Source: Hymenobacter sp. BRD128 (GTDB lineage: Bacteria; Bacteroidota; Bacteroidia; Cytophagales; Hymenobacteraceae). From it: a stretch of 64,000 nucleotides of DNA. Positions within the stretch are counted from its first letter, which is position 1. Each line of letters opens with the position of its first letter. The stretch covers positions 248,001-312,000 of the forward strand of contig NZ_CP053908.1 of NCBI RefSeq assembly GCF_013256625.1, written 5' to 3'. The notes beneath the pieces are model-generated. The model ran no database searches and was not told the DNA's origin. It saw nothing but the letters and a program-made list of their open reading frames with translations. Positions 61,475 through 64,000 of the stretch are shown here, in pieces. A program made the position numbers and the translations under genes.

Positions 61475-61881
61475 ATGACCGATAATGCCCCGAAGTAACG
61501 GCCCTGCAAGCTGCCGCCGAGCAGGTGCGCCAGCAGCTAGGCCTAGCCGCCTACAACGAAGCCGCCGTGCGCGAGCTCGACCATTTTATCGAAGCCCAGC
61601 GCCTTGAGCTGACGCCCGACTCGCCCGACCGGGAGGGCATCGTGACGGCGCTCGGCTGCTTTTTGGGGCAGTGCCTGGTGAGTACCTACCACGCCGAGTG
61701 GGCGGCCGGCCCCGATGGCACCACCGGCATCGGGCTAGCCAATCAACTTTTTTTTAACCCGTTTTATTTAGTCCATCAGCAGCTAAATAACGGGGCGGCA
61801 GCGTCGGTAGCAGCTTTTTTTCGGTCGGTGCCGCAGCGGCTGGTGCAGGCAGCCGGGGCAAAAAAGCGTTGGATTTCGTAA
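61475..61881 (+). CDS. Small cytosolic protein, frameshifted
   Basis: The frame from ATG 61475 reads MTDNAP then meets a stop; adding one C to the C4 tract at 61488-61491 joins it to the long frame (EVTALQAAAEQVRQQLGLAA... to 61881), giving 135 aa. The C-terminal part NQLFFNPFYLVHQQLNNG resembles DUF-type small globular proteins but I cannot name it. No signal peptide. Confidence 0.65.
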
Positions 61882-61914
61882 TCTTGCCGGGCCAATGGCC
61901 GTTTTCGCGCGTTT

Positions 61915-62625
61915 ATGAAAGACCTCGTCATCGCCATTGATGGCTATTCCTCCTGTGGCAAAAGCACTACGGCTAAGGCAGTTGCCGCCGCGCTGCACTA
62001 CGCCTACCTCGATACCGGGGCTATGTACCGGGGCGTTACGCTTTTCCTGCTGGAAAACGGGATTGCCTTCGATGATATGCCCCGCGTGGAGCAGGCCCTG
62101 CGCGATGATATTCACCTCAGCTTCAAGCGCAACCGCCGCACCGGCCGCAATGAGCTGTGCCTGAACGATAGAATCCGGGAAGACGATATCCGCCAGATGC
62201 GCATTTCCAACTCCGTGAGCGAGGTATCGGTGATAGCTCAGGTGCGCCACGCCATGGTGGCCCAGCAGCAGCGCATGGGCCGCAAGCGCGGCGTGGTGAT
62301 GGACGGCCGCGACATCGGCACTACGGTTTTTCCCGATGCCGAGGTCAAGATTTTTATGACTGCCGAGGTCGAAGTCCGGGCCCGCCGCCGCCAGGAGGAG
62401 CTAGCCGCCAAGGGCGAGCACGTGGAGCTGGCCGATATTATCGAAAACCTGCGCAAGCGCGACCACATCGACTCGACCCGCGTCGAAAGCCCCCTGCGCC
62501 GCGCCGCCGATGCCGTGCTACTCGATACTACGCACATCACTATTACCGAACAGGTTGATTTTGTGCTCGATAAAGTATCGTCGGCATTGTTTGCCGCCTA
62601 CGCTCACAAAGTGAGTGCCCGCTGA
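61915..62625 (+). CDS. cmk: Cytidylate kinase
   Basis: 236 aa. Phosphorylates CMP and dCMP. P-loop AIDGYSSCGKSTTAKAVA (~7-24), DTGAMYRGVTL (~34), MDGRDIGTTVFPDA (~128) and lid ARRRQEELAAKG. Typical length with the insert of bacterial Cmk. Standalone, 33 bp after the previous gene. Confidence 0.97.
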   Translation: MKDLVIAIDGYSSCGKSTTAKAVAAALHYAYLDTGAMYRGVTLFLLENGIAFDDMPRVEQALRDDIHLSFKRNRRTGRNELCLNDRIREDDIRQMRISNSVSEVSVIAQVRHAMVAQQQRMGRKRGVVMDGRDIGTTVFPDAEVKIFMTAEVEVRARRRQEELAAKGEHVELADIIENLRKRDHIDSTRVESPLRRAADAVLLDTTHITITEQVDFVLDKVSSALFAAYAHKVSAR

Positions 62626-62687
62626 GTAGTTTGAGTAATATTATTCAAATCAGCAGAACGACATTACGCAGCCCACGCTCGGTACTC

Positions 62688-63658
62688 TCATTGGAGCCGG
62701 GCAATATCGGCGGCCAGGCGCCGGCTGAATTGCTCGGCCGCGCCGCGCGTGATGTGGTTGCCGTCGTTGGTAGGATAAGGCTGGTCGAGGTAGTTGAGGT
62801 AAGGCACGCCTAGCGAACGGGCAAGGCTGCTCAAGGAGCGGTCGAATGCAGGTTGATATTCTTTTTCGAGCGCGGCCATCTCGGGGCCGGTGGGCAGCCG
62901 CACCAGCACTACCTGGCCGTGTTTTTTCAAAAACGCGATAGTCTGCACCAAGCTACCCTCGCGGGCGGCTGCCACCGTGCTGGTAGCCGCCAAAGAACGG
63001 TAGGTAGCCAGTTTTTCGGCGGTGCGGCGGCGCAGCAGCGCCGGGTTGGCAGTGGGGGGGGCAGGGCTATTTCGAGCCAGCCGTCGGGGTGCAGGCGCTC
63101 CACTACCCGGGCGGTGTCGGTGGCGAGTAGCAGCTGGTAGAATGGCTTGTGCAGGTAGTGCGCCAGGTAGTCGAGGTTGGGGTTTTGACTTACGCTGGCT
63201 AGCCGGCTCACCATGGAGTTAGTTTCGGGAAAAACGATGGCTTTAGTCCGGCTGGCTGATTTTGCGAAGCCTACCGTATCGCGGGGCTGCCCTTCTTTCG
63301 GTAAAGACAAGGACCACGGGTCAACGGCCAGCACAAATAAGCCGTGCCGCGTGCCAGGCGCCAGCTTGCGCTCGATACTGCGCAAGTAGCCCGGCCCGTA
63401 GGGCGACTCGGCCAGCGTGAAAGCGTAATTGAGCCACGGCCCGGTAAAGCGTGCGTTCAGCCGCACGGCCAGCACGCCGGGCTTGATGGCCTGCGCGGCC
63501 CGCGAGGTGCCCAGTACCAGCGAGCCCGCCGCCGGGCACGTGAAGCGCGCATAAAAGGCATCGACGTAGCCGCGCCGCAGGCCTGCCGCCAGGCCCAGCC
63601 CGCCCACTAGCCCCACTATGCCTAGCAACAGCCCCAGGCGCAGCACCAGCTTCAGCAT
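62688..63658 (-). CDS. SGNH/GDSL-like hydrolase, frameshifted
   Basis: N-terminal anchor (residues 1-26, LVLRLGLLLGIVGLVGGLGL), then LVLGTSRAAQAIKPGVL, the Ser block of SGNH proteins, and near the C-terminus PTNDGNHITRGAAEQF with the Asp-x-x-His pair. The reading frame breaks at a run of eight G on the plus strand (63054-63061); one more base restores a 323-aa protein. The neighbour is an MBOAT acyltransferase, so it is likely the periplasmic acetyl-transfer partner for an envelope glycan, like AlgX/AlgJ or PatB types. Confidence 0.75.
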
Positions 63659-63679
63659 AGCGAGGAGTCTTTGGTTAAG

Positions 63680-64000
63680 TTAGAATTGGAAATAAATGAA
63701 TTGGCTGCTACCAAAAATACCGAAATACAGGATGGCCAGCAGCAGCCCGGCGTAGCTGGCCCAGCGCCCGGCGGCTGGCCACCGGGCTAGCCAGGCCGCC
63801 ACCGAGTCGCGCTCGGCGCGGTAGTCTACGGCCGCCAATATCCCCACGGCCCCCGCCGCCGCCAGCAGCTCGGCGGCAAAGTGCCGGCCCAACCCAGCTA
63901 GTGCCGCGGGCAGCTGGGTGGCAGGAGCCTGGCCCCAACCTCGCAGCACATGCGTGCTGATGTAGCAGGCATCGGCTAGGGTGTTGGCCCGAAAAAAAAT
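63680..64000 (-). CDS. MBOAT O-acyltransferase, C-terminal part
   Basis: Partial: runs off the window. The visible end FFRANTLADACYISTHVLRG, two membrane helices and the C-terminus LYFGIFGSSQFIYFQF are typical of DltB/AlgI-like MBOAT proteins, which move acetyl groups across the membrane. It lies 21 bp upstream of the SGNH-type gene on the same strand, forming an O-acetylation pair. Confidence 0.82.
   Translation of the reverse strand: MFFRANTLADACYISTHVLRGWGQAPATQLPAALAGLGRHFAAELLAAAGAVGILAAVDYRAERDSVAAWLARWPAAGRWASYAGLLLAILYFGIFGSSQFIYFQF

Noticed and set aside
1-64000. tRNA, rRNA and common riboswitches
   Set aside because: No cloverleaf with a TTCGANTC-type arm, no rRNA, and no cobalamin, TPP or SAM aptamer core was seen in the gaps; this was by eye, without a covariance search.

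Overview
The window comes from a GC-rich (roughly 60 %) member of the Bacteroidota, most likely Hymenobacter or a close relative in the Cytophagales. The evidence is a gldH gliding lipoprotein next to a PSP1/RicT-type protein, a secreted peptidase with a type IX secretion C-terminal domain, several SPII lipoproteins, a HEIGH metallopeptidase, and promoters of the Bacteroidota type (TTG / 19-21 nt / TAnnTTTG). No tRNA, rRNA, CRISPR array or phage block was seen. Almost all of it is chromosomal housekeeping sequence with small accessory patches.

Layout. 1-5.5 kb: a PRC-barrel-like protein, an anchored protein, an orphan HsdR_N-type nuclease and divergent uvrA. 6-11.7 kb: a three-gene RND efflux operon. 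11.8-15.5 kb: a PepSY membrane protein and a TonB-dependent siderophore receptor behind a promoter flanked by two operator-like palindromes. 15.6-22.7 kb: a complete trp operon (E-G-D-C-F-B-A, minus strand), with a leader peptide carrying tandem Trp codons and an intrinsic attenuator before trpE. 22.7-33.7 kb: CvfB, a TonB-domain protein, a BamA/TamA-like barrel, a radical-SAM / DUF4130 DNA-repair pair split by two small genes, RmlD, a BLUF blue-light sensor, an MFS exporter, a Gre factor and an AraC regulator. 33.8-36 kb: the AraC target, an aldehyde dehydrogenase plus DUF779, with two operator half-sites 21 bp apart. 36-38.6 kb: an 803-bp IS5-family (IS427-like) element, two secreted proteins and a decayed gene. 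38.6-45.8 kb: birA, rsfS, ftsH, a LutC-type protein, lpxH, a propeller-like secreted protein and a zinc alcohol dehydrogenase. 45.9-53.4 kb: S8 peptidase, HEIGH peptidase, PSP1 protein, gldH and a flavoprotein reductase. 53.6-64 kb: two envelope proteins of unknown function, sucD, a CBS/cysteine-synthase enzyme, a receiver protein, adenine deaminase, a patch of small secreted proteins, cmk, and an SGNH/MBOAT O-acylation pair cut by the window edge.

The most useful non-gene signals are the trp leader/attenuator, the two operator arrangements (AraC-ALDH and TonB receptor), a family of large intergenic palindromes, and four genes (five sites) that each look broken by the loss of exactly one base from a C tract. 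That last pattern points to homopolymer errors in the assembly, so the proteins affected should be read as intact until checked.
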